From: Terriglobia bacterium
GTDB taxonomy: Bacteria; Acidobacteriota; Terriglobia; Bryobacterales; Bryobacteraceae
Length of the DNA stretch: 64,000 nt
Direction: 5' to 3'
NCBI GenBank assembly: GCA_020073445.1
Contig: JAIQFE010000032.1
Coordinates: forward strand, 32,868-96,867
Shown: piece by piece, positions 50,060-58,879 of the stretch
How positions within the stretch are numbered: the first letter of the stretch is position 1
Layout: every line of letters begins with the position of its first letter
The notes under the pieces: model-generated
The model's database searches: none
Told to the model about the DNA's origin: nothing
Seen by the model: only the letters and a program-made list of their open reading frames with translations
Translations under genes and position numbers: made by a program

Positions 50060-50926
50060 CTAACGTTTCAGCTCGGCGAGCATCCCGTCGAAGCCGACCT
50101 GAAATTGCAAACCCGTGGGCGCCCATCCGTATTTGTCCTGGACCACCTTGGCGATCTCGTCCCGGCTCTTGTTCTGGCGGAGCATGTCCGACACTTCCAT
50201 CCGCAGCTTCTCGACATTGTTGCGGTAGGTGAGCATGTCGGCTTTCTTTGCGACGGGGCCATGGCCGGGAATCACGGTGTCGAAATCGAGCTTCATCGCG
50301 GCGTCAAGCGTCGCGGCCCATTCCTTCAGGCTGCCACCTCCGGAATAGTCGATCAGCGGGCTGGCGCCGGCCATAAGATCGCCGGTATGGAGAACCTTCA
50401 GCGCCGGGAAATACACCATGGCGTCGCCGTTGGTGTGGCCGCGGCCGAAGTAGCGCATCTGGACCTGCTTTCCGCCCAGGAACACGTCGGTCTCATCGGT
50501 GAAGACCACGCGAGGGGCGCCCGGCTGCTTGCCGTTGATCATGTTCTTGCGGGCGTTGGCGGTGGAAATGATCTCCGCTGTTGGAAGGAAGTGTTCATTG
50601 CTGCCCGAGTGGTCGCCATGGTGATGCGTATTCAGCACATACTTCACCGGCTGGGCCGTGACGCTCTTGATCTTTGCCATGATGTCGTTGAAGTCGTACT
50701 CGAACTTGTCATCGACGACGATCACGCCTTCGTTGGTGATGTACACCGCGACATTACCGCCGTCGCCCTCGATCTCGTAGAGATCGTCGGCGATCTTGTT
50801 GAGCTTGTTGTTCGCTTGCTTGGCCTGTTGTTTGCCCTGCTGCGGAGGAGCCTGCGTATAAGCGATCCAAGCGCATCCCAACGCAAGGAACGTCGCGGAA
50901 AGACGTACTACCAGTGTCCGGCTCAT
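50060..50926 (-). CDS. Secreted metallo-beta-lactamase-fold hydrolase, paralogue 2
   Basis: A 288-residue protein from ATG 50926 (an in-frame GTG at 50935 also exists). The signal peptide and first 35 residues are nearly the same as in paralogue 1. The zinc motif is NTHHHGDHSGSNEHF, followed by FGRGHTNGDAMVYFP, HTGDLMAG and VIPGHGPVAKK. It differs mainly in the last 50 residues, where substrate contacts may lie. The spacing to paralogue 1 is 34 bp, so they share a transcript. Confidence 0.85.
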   Translation of the reverse strand: MSRTLVVRLSATFLALGCAWIAYTQAPPQQGKQQAKQANNKLNKIADDLYEIEGDGGNVAVYITNEGVIVVDDKFEYDFNDIMAKIKSVTAQPVKYVLNTHHHGDHSGSNEHFLPTAEIISTANARKNMINGKQPGAPRVVFTDETDVFLGGKQVQMRYFGRGHTNGDAMVYFPALKVLHTGDLMAGASPLIDYSGGGSLKEWAATLDAAMKLDFDTVIPGHGPVAKKADMLTYRNNVEKLRMEVSDMLRQNKSRDEIAKVVQDKYGWAPTGLQFQVGFDGMLAELKR

Positions 50927-50957
50927 GCGGGACACTATATCAGATTGGATGGCCGGG

Positions 50958-51857
50958 TTACTTCAGCTCGGTCATCATCCCCGGCAGGCTCCATTGCATG
51001 TTGAGGCTTCCGGGCTGCCAGTTATACTCTGCCGTCATCACCTTGGCGACGTCGTCCTGTTTCTTACCCTGGCGAATCAACGTCTGGACGCGCGTCCGCA
51101 TCTTCTCGGCGTTGTTGCGATAGGTGAGCAGGTCGGCTTTCTTCGAAACCGGGCCGTGGCCGGGAATCACAGTGTCGAAATCCAGACTCTTGTCGGCCAT
51201 CACGCTATCCAGGGTCTTGGTCCATTCGACCAGGCTGCCGCCGCCGGGATAGTCGATCAGCGGCGTCGCGCTGGTGAACATGTCTCCGGTGTGGAGCACC
51301 TTCAGCGCCGGGAAATACACGAATGCATCGCCGTTGGTGTGGCCCCGGCCGTAATACTTGGCCCGGACTTCCTTGCCGCCCAGGAACAGGTCTGTTTCCT
51401 GGGTGAAGGTCACGCGCGCCGGAATCATGTTGTCGGGCGCGTTCGATTGCTTATGCTGCACGATGCCGTCGTGTGCGTTGCGCGTCGAGATGATCTCGGC
51501 GATCGAGCTCCAGCGCGTGTTCCCGCCGCTGTGGTCGGCATGGTAATGGGTGCTGAGAATGTATTTGACGGGCTGATTCGTGACCTTCTTGACGTTGGCC
51601 ATGATCTCGTCGAAGTGCTGTTCGAACTTGTCGTCGACCATGATCACGCCTTCATTGGTGATGTAGACGGCCACGTTCCCCGCCCCGCCGCCGTCGATGA
51701 CGTACAGGTCATCCGCAATTCTGATGAGATTGAACGGCGCGGGAGCTTTCGTTTGCGCCGGAGCCTGTTTGCCCTGCGGTGTCTGCGTGTAGGCTACCCA
51801 CGCGCCCGTCAGCGCCAACAAACCCGCGAACAGCCGTACCAGGATTGTCCGTTTCAT
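50958..51857 (-). CDS. Secreted metallo-beta-lactamase-fold hydrolase, paralogue 3
   Basis: A 299-residue protein with the same signal-peptide layout. The zinc motif is STHYHADHSGGNTRW, then YGRGHTNGDAFVYFP, HTGDMFTSA and VIPGHGPVSKKAD. It is the most divergent of the three and has an extra loop after the zinc motif. It lies 31 bp before paralogue 2 and 10 bp after the CpoB-like gene, so the array may be read through from the Tol-Pal operon. Confidence 0.85.
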   Translation of the reverse strand: MKRTILVRLFAGLLALTGAWVAYTQTPQGKQAPAQTKAPAPFNLIRIADDLYVIDGGGAGNVAVYITNEGVIMVDDKFEQHFDEIMANVKKVTNQPVKYILSTHYHADHSGGNTRWSSIAEIISTRNAHDGIVQHKQSNAPDNMIPARVTFTQETDLFLGGKEVRAKYYGRGHTNGDAFVYFPALKVLHTGDMFTSATPLIDYPGGGSLVEWTKTLDSVMADKSLDFDTVIPGHGPVSKKADLLTYRNNAEKMRTRVQTLIRQGKKQDDVAKVMTAEYNWQPGSLNMQWSLPGMMTELK

Positions 51858-51867
51858 GAGTGTCCTT

Positions 51868-52794
51868 TCACTTGGTGCGCTTCTTACCGTTGTTCAGCGG
51901 GGGACGCGCCGGCCCGCTCAGTTCCTTCAAATACTGCTTCGCCTGAGCGGCCTTATCGTCGGAAGGGTATTTCATCAGGAACGCGTTGAACTCCTTCTTC
52001 GCCTCAACATTGCGGTCCAGCTTCATCAGAGCAAAAGCCTTACCGTACAACGCGTCACGCGTAGAAGGATTCTCGGGATAACGCTCCAGCACGGCATCGT
52101 AGGCCTTGACCGAGTCCTCGTACTGCTCGCCACGGTCAAAAATCACGCCCATATAGTACTGCGCCTTGGGCGCGCTCTCGGAAGTCGGAAAGTGCGCGAT
52201 GAAATTGACGAACTCGTCCATCGCCAGTTGATTCTGGCCGCTCCTGAAATCTCGCTCGGCGGCCTGGAAGGCAACGTCGGCCGAGGCGCCTGCTGTCGCA
52301 GTGGTCGGCCCCCCTGGCACGGAAGCCGAGGGAGGAGGAGGAGGCTGCTGCGCCGCGCTCAAGGTCTTAACGTTATTCAGGATTTCCGTCAGTTTCCCGT
52401 CTTGTGTGGCCAGCCGCCGGGTCAGCGCGTCCATGCTAGTTTCGATAGCACTGAGAGATTGAGACAACTGGTCCACCTTGACGCCCACCGCGTTGATGGG
52501 CTGCACCAGTTTTCCCTGTTGCTCGGCCATCGCAGACGCCAGGCTCTGGTGTAGCGATCCCATATCCGCCGCCAACTTCGCATTGGAGTCCAATGACTGT
52601 TTCAGCAGCGCTTCCAGCTCAGCGCTTTTCTGGTCCTGCGTGTCTTTGAACTGCCGGAGCTTATCCGCGAGCTGGGCAACGTCCCGCTGCAGTTCCTGGA
52701 TCATCACCTTTTCCGACTGAGCCGACAGCTTTCGTGGAAACATGACTAGGCCCGTCAGCATGAGCCCCGATATCAGCAAGCGTGAAAACTTCAT
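51868..52794 (-). CDS. cpoB: CpoB/YbgF-like Tol-Pal accessory protein
   Basis: A 308-residue protein from ATG 52794 (GGAGGA 6 bp upstream). It has a signal peptide (LLISGLMLTGLVMFPRKLSA), then a coiled coil (VMIQELQRDVAQLADKLRQF and on, about 30-140), a Pro/Ser linker, and TPR repeats at the C-terminus (FQAAERDFRSGQNQLAMDEF, AQYYMGVIFDRGEQYEDSVK, DALYGKAFALMKLDRNVEAK). This order is that of CpoB, a periplasmic protein that links Tol-Pal to cell-wall synthesis at division. It comes directly after pal. Confidence 0.85.
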   Translation of the reverse strand: MKFSRLLISGLMLTGLVMFPRKLSAQSEKVMIQELQRDVAQLADKLRQFKDTQDQKSAELEALLKQSLDSNAKLAADMGSLHQSLASAMAEQQGKLVQPINAVGVKVDQLSQSLSAIETSMDALTRRLATQDGKLTEILNNVKTLSAAQQPPPPPSASVPGGPTTATAGASADVAFQAAERDFRSGQNQLAMDEFVNFIAHFPTSESAPKAQYYMGVIFDRGEQYEDSVKAYDAVLERYPENPSTRDALYGKAFALMKLDRNVEAKKEFNAFLMKYPSDDKAAQAKQYLKELSGPARPPLNNGKKRTK

Positions 52795-52867
52795 CACGTT
52801 CCTCCTTCGCTACTTGCATTTAAGAGGGACGGCGCTAGGCCGCCCCCCCGTTTCCTGACCCGGCGTG

Positions 52868-53668
52868 CTACTGGCCGGGCGCCATGTGGTCGTGCCGATT
52901 CTTCTGATAGCACGCCTCATTCGCGTCCGTGCACACCGGCTTCTCCTTGCCGTAGCTGATCGTCTTGATCCGCTCCGCGGGCAAGCCTTGCATGACGTAG
53001 AAATCCTTCAGGCTGGTGGCCCGGCGATCGCCCAGACCCAGGTTGTACTCGGCCGATCCGCGCTCGTCGCAGTTCCCTTCGATGAGCACCGTGAAGCCGG
53101 AGTCCTGGGCGAAGATGCGCTTGAGCAGCTCGGCATTCGCCGTGGCGGCTCGTACGGCGTCAGCCCGCAGGTCGCTCATGTCGTAGTCGAAGTACACATC
53201 CTGCGCCTCGCGGCTCAGAACTTCGGCGCTAGAGATGGTGACCTTAGGCGGCTGCGGCTTCGGCGGCGGCGGGGGCGGCGGAGCGTTCACCGTCACGGTG
53301 ACCGAGCGGGTGTCCGTTCCTCCGGCTCCGCTGGCGGTCAGCGTGTAGGTGGTCGAATTGCCTGGGTTCACCTGGCGCGTTCCGTTGGCCTGCACGGCGC
53401 CCACACCCTGATCGATGGTCATGTTGGTCGCGTTCGCCACAGCCCAGCGCAAGGTCGACGATTGGCCGCGCTCGATCGAAGCCGGCTCGGCCACGAACGT
53501 GTCGATGCGCGGAGGCTGTGGCTTCGGCGGCGGAGGCGGAGGCGCCTCGACTTTGGGGGCCGGCGGCGGCGGGGGAGCAGCCGCAACCTTCTTCTTACAT
53601 CCGGCGGCCGCGATAAAAAGCGTGGCGGCGAACACCGCTGCACTCAGTGTTCTCATATTCATTCGCAT
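52868..53668 (-). CDS. pal: Peptidoglycan-associated lipoprotein with extra Ig-like domain
   Basis: A 266-residue protein. The signal peptide ends in the lipobox IAAAGC. A Pro-rich tether leads to a beta-sandwich of about 80 residues (IDTFVAEPASIERGQSSTLR, YTLTASGAGGTDTRSVTVTV) that resembles a PKD/Ig domain, then a second Pro-rich tether and the OmpA-like domain VLIEGNCDERGSAEYNLGLG, GDRRATSLKDFYV, RIKTISYGKEKPVC. The OmpA domain binds peptidoglycan (the E/D/R of CDERG). Classic Pal is about 170 residues, so the Ig-like insertion is an expansion that would lengthen the reach from the outer membrane. Confidence 0.88.
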   Translation of the reverse strand: MRMNMRTLSAAVFAATLFIAAAGCKKKVAAAPPPPPAPKVEAPPPPPPKPQPPRIDTFVAEPASIERGQSSTLRWAVANATNMTIDQGVGAVQANGTRQVNPGNSTTYTLTASGAGGTDTRSVTVTVNAPPPPPPPKPQPPKVTISSAEVLSREAQDVYFDYDMSDLRADAVRAATANAELLKRIFAQDSGFTVLIEGNCDERGSAEYNLGLGDRRATSLKDFYVMQGLPAERIKTISYGKEKPVCTDANEACYQKNRHDHMAPGQ

Positions 53669-53722
53669 TCTTATGTCCTCATGGCCTTCTTAATGAAATT
53701 CGATCACAACCGACTGCCGATT

Positions 53723-55069
53723 TTACTCAATTCCCTTCGCCCATACGGGCTGGAGATTATTGCCTTGTGTCGTAAGCTGCCGCACATTCGTGCCGTCCGC
53801 AAGCATCGAATAGAGTTGTGTGACACGTCCACGCATGGACGAAAACACCAGATGGACTCCGTCTGGCGCCCACCAAGGATTCTCGTTCCTTCCACTATTC
53901 GTCGTCAACTGCACCGGAACCTTGTCCGCGATGTCCATCACGAAAATATTGAAGTTGCCGGGCTCGTACCCGCGTGTCCAGCAGAACGCGATGTGGTGCC
54001 CGTCCGGGCTCCAGGAAGGATTGGCAACGTCGCCCACACCCGAGGTGAGCATCTCGCGGTCGGTACCGTCCAGGTTCATGCGCCAGAGCTGCTGATGTCC
54101 GGAGCGTCCGGAAATAAAGAGGAGATCGTTCCCCGTCTTCGGGTTCACCCGGGGCGAGACTTCAATCGCACGCACGTTCGAGATCCTCCGCATGCCGCTG
54201 CCGTCAATCCCGGCCATCATGAGCTGCGTCCATCCGTCGATGGTCGCCGCAAACAGTACGTTTTTGCCGTCGGGCGTGAACTCCGGCGTCGCCACAGTGG
54301 AACTGACCGGATTGACGAAGGTCTGGCGTCGGCTGGTGTCCGTTGTATGGACGCGGATCTGAGGATTGCCGCCCGCATAAGTCATAAAGGCAAACAGCTT
54401 CCCGTCGGCGGAAACCGCCGGTTGACCTGTGATTGCGCCATAGCGCGTCAACTGCTTTTGGTTGGACCCGTCGTAGTCCATCGCCCAGATTTCCTTACTG
54501 CCGGAACGGTCGGAGACGAAATAGATCCTGGTGCCCGACAGGGTCGCGATGCCCAGCTGCCGCAGAATGTCCGCCGCGAATTCACGTGCGACCTTCCTTG
54601 CACCGTCGTTGTTCAACATTCCGTAGTAACGATTCGCGAGAACTTGGGCGCTCTGCACAGTCGGCTGCCCTACGTTGTAGAAGTTCCCAAACAGCACGAT
54701 CTGATCGTCCTGGACGCCGGTATATCCAAACGCCAGATAGTTCGCGCTAACCGGAGGCCGCGTCCAATCCGAGAACATTACCGGCGGCTTGAAGTCGCTG
54801 GCCTGCTGCGGGAGCTGAAGGGGGTACGAAGTCTTGGGGGCCAGCCTAATCTGTCCGCTGTACGCCAACTCATCCCAGAGCGTCTTATTGAAGACGTCCA
54901 TGTACTGCTCGGCCGCACCCGTGCCGTGCATGTCGGCGACGGCAATGACGGGAAGTTCCCGATCCTTAGAGATCCTGCCGCCAATGTCCGCCTGGCCTGC
55001 TAGCGAGACCGCAAATACGATCCCGAGAACGGCCGTAATGAGAAGCACGGTGATATTTCTGGTTTTCAT
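53723..55069 (-). CDS. tolB: Periplasmic TolB
   Basis: A 448-residue protein, the normal size. It has a signal peptide (residues 1-25), the TolB N-terminal domain (ELPVIAVADMHGTG, WDELAYSGQIRLAPKTSYPL), then a six-blade propeller with repeats such as IYFVSDRSGSKEIWAMDYDG, SADGKLFAFMTYAGGNPQIR, FTPDGKNVLFAATIDGW and NPSWSPDGHHIAFCW. It binds Pal and TolA to keep the outer membrane tied during division. It overlaps the upstream tolA/tonB gene by 4 bp. Confidence 0.92.
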   Translation of the reverse strand: MKTRNITVLLITAVLGIVFAVSLAGQADIGGRISKDRELPVIAVADMHGTGAAEQYMDVFNKTLWDELAYSGQIRLAPKTSYPLQLPQQASDFKPPVMFSDWTRPPVSANYLAFGYTGVQDDQIVLFGNFYNVGQPTVQSAQVLANRYYGMLNNDGARKVAREFAADILRQLGIATLSGTRIYFVSDRSGSKEIWAMDYDGSNQKQLTRYGAITGQPAVSADGKLFAFMTYAGGNPQIRVHTTDTSRRQTFVNPVSSTVATPEFTPDGKNVLFAATIDGWTQLMMAGIDGSGMRRISNVRAIEVSPRVNPKTGNDLLFISGRSGHQQLWRMNLDGTDREMLTSGVGDVANPSWSPDGHHIAFCWTRGYEPGNFNIFVMDIADKVPVQLTTNSGRNENPWWAPDGVHLVFSSMRGRVTQLYSMLADGTNVRQLTTQGNNLQPVWAKGIE

Positions 55070-55854
55070 CGCTTCAACTCGAATACAAACTCAACCGTCG
55101 CCGAACTTCGCTCGAACTCCTTCGGTAACGGCGGAAATGGACTCGCCTCCAGGATCGCTCTTCGTACCGAGAAATCCAAGGTGGATATCCCGCTTGGCTG
55201 CACAATCGAGGGGGCACTGACGCTACCATCACGATGGATGTCGAATCGCACCACTACCTGTGGTGCCGTACGGATACTGGCATCCACGTCGCCCGTGCGC
55301 CAATGTTGCGTGATCCGTTCTTGAATCAGCGCAGAATACGCGCCGAATCTTGAGCCGAGCGTGGTGTTCGCGCCCGCGCCGATTCGGCCTGCACCGGCCA
55401 TCTCGGAAAATAATGGGTTCGACACCGCGGGCGCCTGCTGCGACTTGATCTTGTTCGGATCAAGTTCCTCGAACGACTTAAAGTGCTTCACCTGAGGCTG
55501 CGTTTCCACCTTCGCCCGCAGTTGCTTGGCGGTTTTGCTCTTCAGCTCGACCGCATTCTTAGGTGGCGGAGGCTCTTTCTTCGCCTTCTCCTGCTTGACG
55601 GGTTCCTGCGGCACTTGCGACTGCGTGTCGTGAGCTACGGGATTTTCAGGACCGCTGTGCGGTAAAGGAATCGACTTCGTCACCGATATGCCGACTGCTG
55701 TGCCTCCGGCATTGGGATCCCCGAAGTGTTCGCCAGGTCTCAGCAGGAATGTGTACAACAGCAGCGCACCGGCAATCCCGACGTGAAGCGCCAAGGCACC
55801 CGTAAAGGGCCCGCGTAGCGGCTCGCGTTGATCGAGAATGTCGGCGTGTGCCAT
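55066..55854 (-). CDS. tolA: TolA/TonB-like energy-transducing protein
   Basis: A 262-residue protein. The N-terminal membrane anchor (FTGALALHVGIAGALLLYTF, about 17-36) is followed by a Pro/Lys-rich periplasmic span (QEPVKQEKAKKEPPPPKNA) and a TonB-like C-terminal domain (RFGAYSALIQERITQHWRTG, VVVRFDIHRDGSVSAPSIVQ, PSGISTLDFSVRRAILEASP). The C-terminus is of the TonB fold, but the place between tolR and tolB fixes its role as TolA. It is shorter than enterobacterial TolA. Confidence 0.85.
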   Translation of the reverse strand: MAHADILDQREPLRGPFTGALALHVGIAGALLLYTFLLRPGEHFGDPNAGGTAVGISVTKSIPLPHSGPENPVAHDTQSQVPQEPVKQEKAKKEPPPPKNAVELKSKTAKQLRAKVETQPQVKHFKSFEELDPNKIKSQQAPAVSNPLFSEMAGAGRIGAGANTTLGSRFGAYSALIQERITQHWRTGDVDASIRTAPQVVVRFDIHRDGSVSAPSIVQPSGISTLDFSVRRAILEASPFPPLPKEFERSSATVEFVFELKR

Positions 55855-56294
55855 TACTTCGTCCGATCTAGCGGCTTCATGACAAGCTTCTGTTTCAGCC
55901 CAGCCTCATCGAGTGCGCTGATAATCTGGGCAAGATTCCCCCAGATCAGGTTCGTGTCCGCCCGAACGTACACATCGCTTTGACCTGGGAATTGGCGCTT
56001 GACTTCTTTTCCGAGGTTATTGATGTTCACCAATTTGTCGTTCAGTTTGGTGGTGCCGTCTTTCCCAACACTGACCACCGGATGCTCCTCGTTCGTATCC
56101 CGGACTTGCTTCACCTGCGGCACGTCGATATTCAGCCCAAACTCCATGACGCTCGCCGTGACCATAAAGATGATCAGCAACACAAGAACCACGTCCACCA
56201 GCGGGACCACGTTCATTTCCGAAAGGACGCCCACCTGTGAACGCCACCGGCCGCGTCCCCGGCCTCCGCCCGATCCCATCCCGGAAAACGCCAT
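55854..56294 (-). CDS. tolR: TolR/ExbD biopolymer transport protein
   Basis: A 146-residue protein. Its short cytoplasmic start is Gly/Arg-rich. EMNVVPLVDVVLVLLIIFMV (about 25-44) is the single helix with the conserved Asp that takes part in proton flow. The periplasmic domain has PVVSVGKDGTTKLNDKLV and DVYVRADTNLIWGNLAQIIS. It works with TolQ as the motor that energises TolA. Its stop overlaps the tolA start by 1 bp. Confidence 0.92.
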   Translation of the reverse strand: MAFSGMGSGGGRGRGRWRSQVGVLSEMNVVPLVDVVLVLLIIFMVTASVMEFGLNIDVPQVKQVRDTNEEHPVVSVGKDGTTKLNDKLVNINNLGKEVKRQFPGQSDVYVRADTNLIWGNLAQIISALDEAGLKQKLVMKPLDRTK

Positions 56295-56323
56295 TGCTAA
56301 CTCCTAATTTGGACCCCCTAACT

Positions 56324-57037
56324 TTAAGTATCGAGGGTCCGTTCCGCAACGTTCAGGAACTCCAGCGCGAAATCTTCCAGCCGCTGGCCTATTTCCTTGA
56401 TTCCATTACTGAAATAGTTGTAGGCGATGGCCGCCGGAATGGCCGCGCCCAGGCCAAAGGCCGTAGCCAGAAGCGCTTTGGATATCCCTGGTCCCACGGC
56501 CCGCAAACTGGTGGAACCAGCCGTTCCTAAGCCGTTAAACGCTTCTATGATGCCGAGCACGGTTCCGAACAACCCTATAAAGGGACACACGGCGGCGGTG
56601 GTGGCCAGCCAGTTCATGTTGCGCTCCAGCCTGGTGATCTCCTCGCTGATCCCCATTTGCAGGCTGCGTTCCAAAGCCATCAGGTTAGTGAGCTTGGATC
56701 GCGACGCCTTCTGGCGGCTGAGTTCGCTATAGCCGAAGTCGAAGACTGTCGCCAGCGGAGCTGCGCGGAACTGCTCTACCGCACCGGCGATCGCGTCCAG
56801 ACCGGCGGACTTGCGGAAAGCCCGGAGGAATCGCAGGTTGGCCCGGCGCGCGCGGCGAAATCCGCCCAACTTCGAAAAGATGATGGTGAACGACAGAAGG
56901 GAAAATATGAGCAGGATGCCGACGACGACGATCAAGACCGGATCGGAGAGATCGGTCAGCTCGGAAAAATTCACCTGCAGCAGTACAGCGTTCCAGTGTG
57001 GCAGCGTCAACCCGTTCGATTCCCTTCTTCTGCCCAA
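56324..57037 (-). CDS. tolQ: TolQ/ExbB proton-channel protein
   Basis: 237 residues with a TTG start at 57037; TTG 57010 is another choice, and the true start is uncertain. Three membrane segments are present: VLIVVVGILLIFSLLSFTII (first), MNWLATTAAVCPFIGLFGTV (second, with the conserved GLFGTVLGI motif) and SKALLATAFGLGAAIPAAIA (third). The order and motifs are those of MotA/TolQ/ExbB. It is the first gene of the Tol operon, facing recN across 153 bp. Confidence 0.9.
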   Translation of the reverse strand: MGRRRESNGLTLPHWNAVLLQVNFSELTDLSDPVLIVVVGILLIFSLLSFTIIFSKLGGFRRARRANLRFLRAFRKSAGLDAIAGAVEQFRAAPLATVFDFGYSELSRQKASRSKLTNLMALERSLQMGISEEITRLERNMNWLATTAAVCPFIGLFGTVLGIIEAFNGLGTAGSTSLRAVGPGISKALLATAFGLGAAIPAAIAYNYFSNGIKEIGQRLEDFALEFLNVAERTLDT

Positions 57038-57176
57038 CCCCGACGATGGTCCGCGCTACGCCGAGGCGCTTCTTTTTCAATTGTAAACGAGACGCACCTG
57101 AAACATGCAAGTTAAAAAATGTTTTATCGCACAAGTAAGCGCGGTTTCCTACTGTCTCGACGGTAGGCGGTCCTAC

Positions 57177-57182
57177 TATAAT
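57177..57182 (+). promoter_or_regulatory. -10 box of recN, probably leaderless
   Basis: TATAAT at 57177-57182, eight bases before the recN GTG (57191). The -35 region (about 57154) is weak (GTCTCG). With this spacing transcription would start at or next to the GTG, so the mRNA would have no leader; no ribosome site is present between the two. A short dyad CCTAC / GTAGG (57148-57167) lies over the -35. Confidence 0.55.
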
Positions 57183-57190
57183 CGGTTCCA

Positions 57191-58879
57191 GTGCTGGTCG
57201 AACTCGCGGTCGAAAATTACGCGGTGATCGAAAAGGCCCGCGTGCGGTTTCACCCCGGCCTGAACCTGCTCACCGGCGAGACCGGCAGCGGCAAATCCAT
57301 CGTGGTCGACGCCCTGGGACTACTGCTGGGCGGCCGAGCCTCCCCGGAAATGGTCCGCACCGGCGCTGCGCGCGCCCGCGTCTCGGGGATCTTCGAGGTC
57401 GCCGAATCGCCGGCCCTGGCCAAACTGCTCGAGGACGCCGGGATTGAAATCGAGGACCGCGAGCTGCTCGTCGAGCGCGAAATCCAGACCGGCGGCAAGT
57501 CGCGTGCCTTTGTCGGCAATCGGCCTGCCACGGCCGCGCTGCTCAAGGAGTTGGCCGTCCATCTGGCCGATATCCACGGCCAGCACGATCAGCAGCAGCT
57601 GTTTTCCCCGGCCGTCCAGTGCGATATGCTCGACGCTTTCGCGGGCGCCGGCGACCTGGCAAGCCAAGTGTCGGACGCTTTCAAGGCTTGGAAGCGGTTA
57701 GCGGAGGAACGTGACGAGCTCGAGCGCAGCGCCCAGGAGAAACTTCGGCTGGCGGATCTCTGGTCCTTCCAGCGAAAGGAAATCGAGGCGGTTTCGCCCC
57801 AGCCCGGTGAAGACGCGGAACTGGAGAACGAGCGGCGCGTGCTGCGCAACGTCGTCCGGTTGCAGGAGCTCGCGGGTGGCGCGTACGCAGCACTGTACGA
57901 AGATCCCGCCAGTGCAACCGCGCAAGTCGGCTCGATCGCCAAGCGCCTGGATGAACTCGCCCGCATCGATGAGAGCGCGCAAGAGATCCTCGCACAGTTC
58001 CAGCCGGCGATCATCGCGTTACAGGAGGCGGCGCACTCTCTCGGACGCTACGTAGACAAGCTGGAGGCCGATCCGGGACGTCTCGACGAAGTGGAAAACC
58101 GGCTGGCCGCGCTCGAAAAGCTGAAGCGTAAGTATGGCGCGACCGTCGAGGAAGTGCTCGCGTTCCTCGAAGAGGTTCGCGCCAACCTGAGCGCGGTGGA
58201 AACCGCGGACGACCGCCGCAACGCCTTGCAAAAAGAAGTCGCCGCATTGGCGCAAGCTTACGAAGCCGCCGCCAAGAAACTCTCCGCTCAGCGCAAGAAG
58301 GCCGCAGTCGATCTCGGCAAGCGTGTCGAACAGGAACTGGCGGCGCTGGCGATGGAGAAAACCCGCATAGCGATCCGCGTCGTGAGCGATATGGACCCCG
58401 CGGAGTGGTCCGAGCGCGGCGCCGACACGGTCGCGTTTCTAATCGCGCCCAACCTGGGCGAGGAACTGAAGCCCCTGGACAAAATCGCTTCCGGCGGCGA
58501 GTTGTCGCGCGTGGCTCTGGCGCTCAAGACCTGCGTGAGCCCAGCCGCCCGGAAGAATGTTGCCCCCCGCACGCTCGTCTTCGACGAAGTCGACGCTGGC
58601 GTCGGCGGTAGCGCCGCGGAATCCGTCGGCCGGCGCCTCAAGAAGCTCTCCGGCTCCAATCAAGTGATCTGCGTGACGCACCTGCCACAGATCGCGGGCT
58701 TCGCCGATCACCACTACTTCGTCGAAAAACACTCGGACCACGGCCGCACCATCGCGACCATCGAGGAACTGGCGCCCGAAGCCCGCACCCGCGAGATCGG
58801 CCGCATGCTTTCCGGCGAGCGCATCACCCAGGAAGCCCTTCGCCACGCCGAACAACTGCTAAAAATGGCAGCGAAGTGA
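57191..58879 (+). CDS. recN: DNA repair ATPase RecN
   Basis: 562 residues, as usual for RecN. The GTG start gives the family's N-terminus MLVELAVENYAVIEKARVRF. Walker A, TGETGSGKSIVVDAL, lies near 28-42. IHGQHDQQQLFSP near 130 is the RecN signature. A central coiled coil spans about 160-390. The C-terminal ABC signature IASGGELSRVALALK and Walker B RTLVFDEVDAGVGG are followed by CVTHLPQIAGFADHH. It is an SMC-like protein acting in double-strand break repair. It overlaps the MFS gene by 4 bp. Confidence 0.94.
   Translation: MLVELAVENYAVIEKARVRFHPGLNLLTGETGSGKSIVVDALGLLLGGRASPEMVRTGAARARVSGIFEVAESPALAKLLEDAGIEIEDRELLVEREIQTGGKSRAFVGNRPATAALLKELAVHLADIHGQHDQQQLFSPAVQCDMLDAFAGAGDLASQVSDAFKAWKRLAEERDELERSAQEKLRLADLWSFQRKEIEAVSPQPGEDAELENERRVLRNVVRLQELAGGAYAALYEDPASATAQVGSIAKRLDELARIDESAQEILAQFQPAIIALQEAAHSLGRYVDKLEADPGRLDEVENRLAALEKLKRKYGATVEEVLAFLEEVRANLSAVETADDRRNALQKEVAALAQAYEAAAKKLSAQRKKAAVDLGKRVEQELAALAMEKTRIAIRVVSDMDPAEWSERGADTVAFLIAPNLGEELKPLDKIASGGELSRVALALKTCVSPAARKNVAPRTLVFDEVDAGVGGSAAESVGRRLKKLSGSNQVICVTHLPQIAGFADHHYFVEKHSDHGRTIATIEELAPEARTREIGRMLSGERITQEALRHAEQLLKMAAK

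Noticed and set aside
50105..51989. Long plus-strand frames (299 and 354 residues) across the metallo-hydrolases
   Set aside because: They mirror the tandem paralogues on the other strand, so their mutual similarity is a by-product of the real duplication.
52865..55003. A 712-residue open frame on the plus strand across pal and tolB
   Set aside because: It is antisense to two clearly identified genes, is extremely Arg/Gly-rich and has no domain; such frames are common in high-GC DNA.
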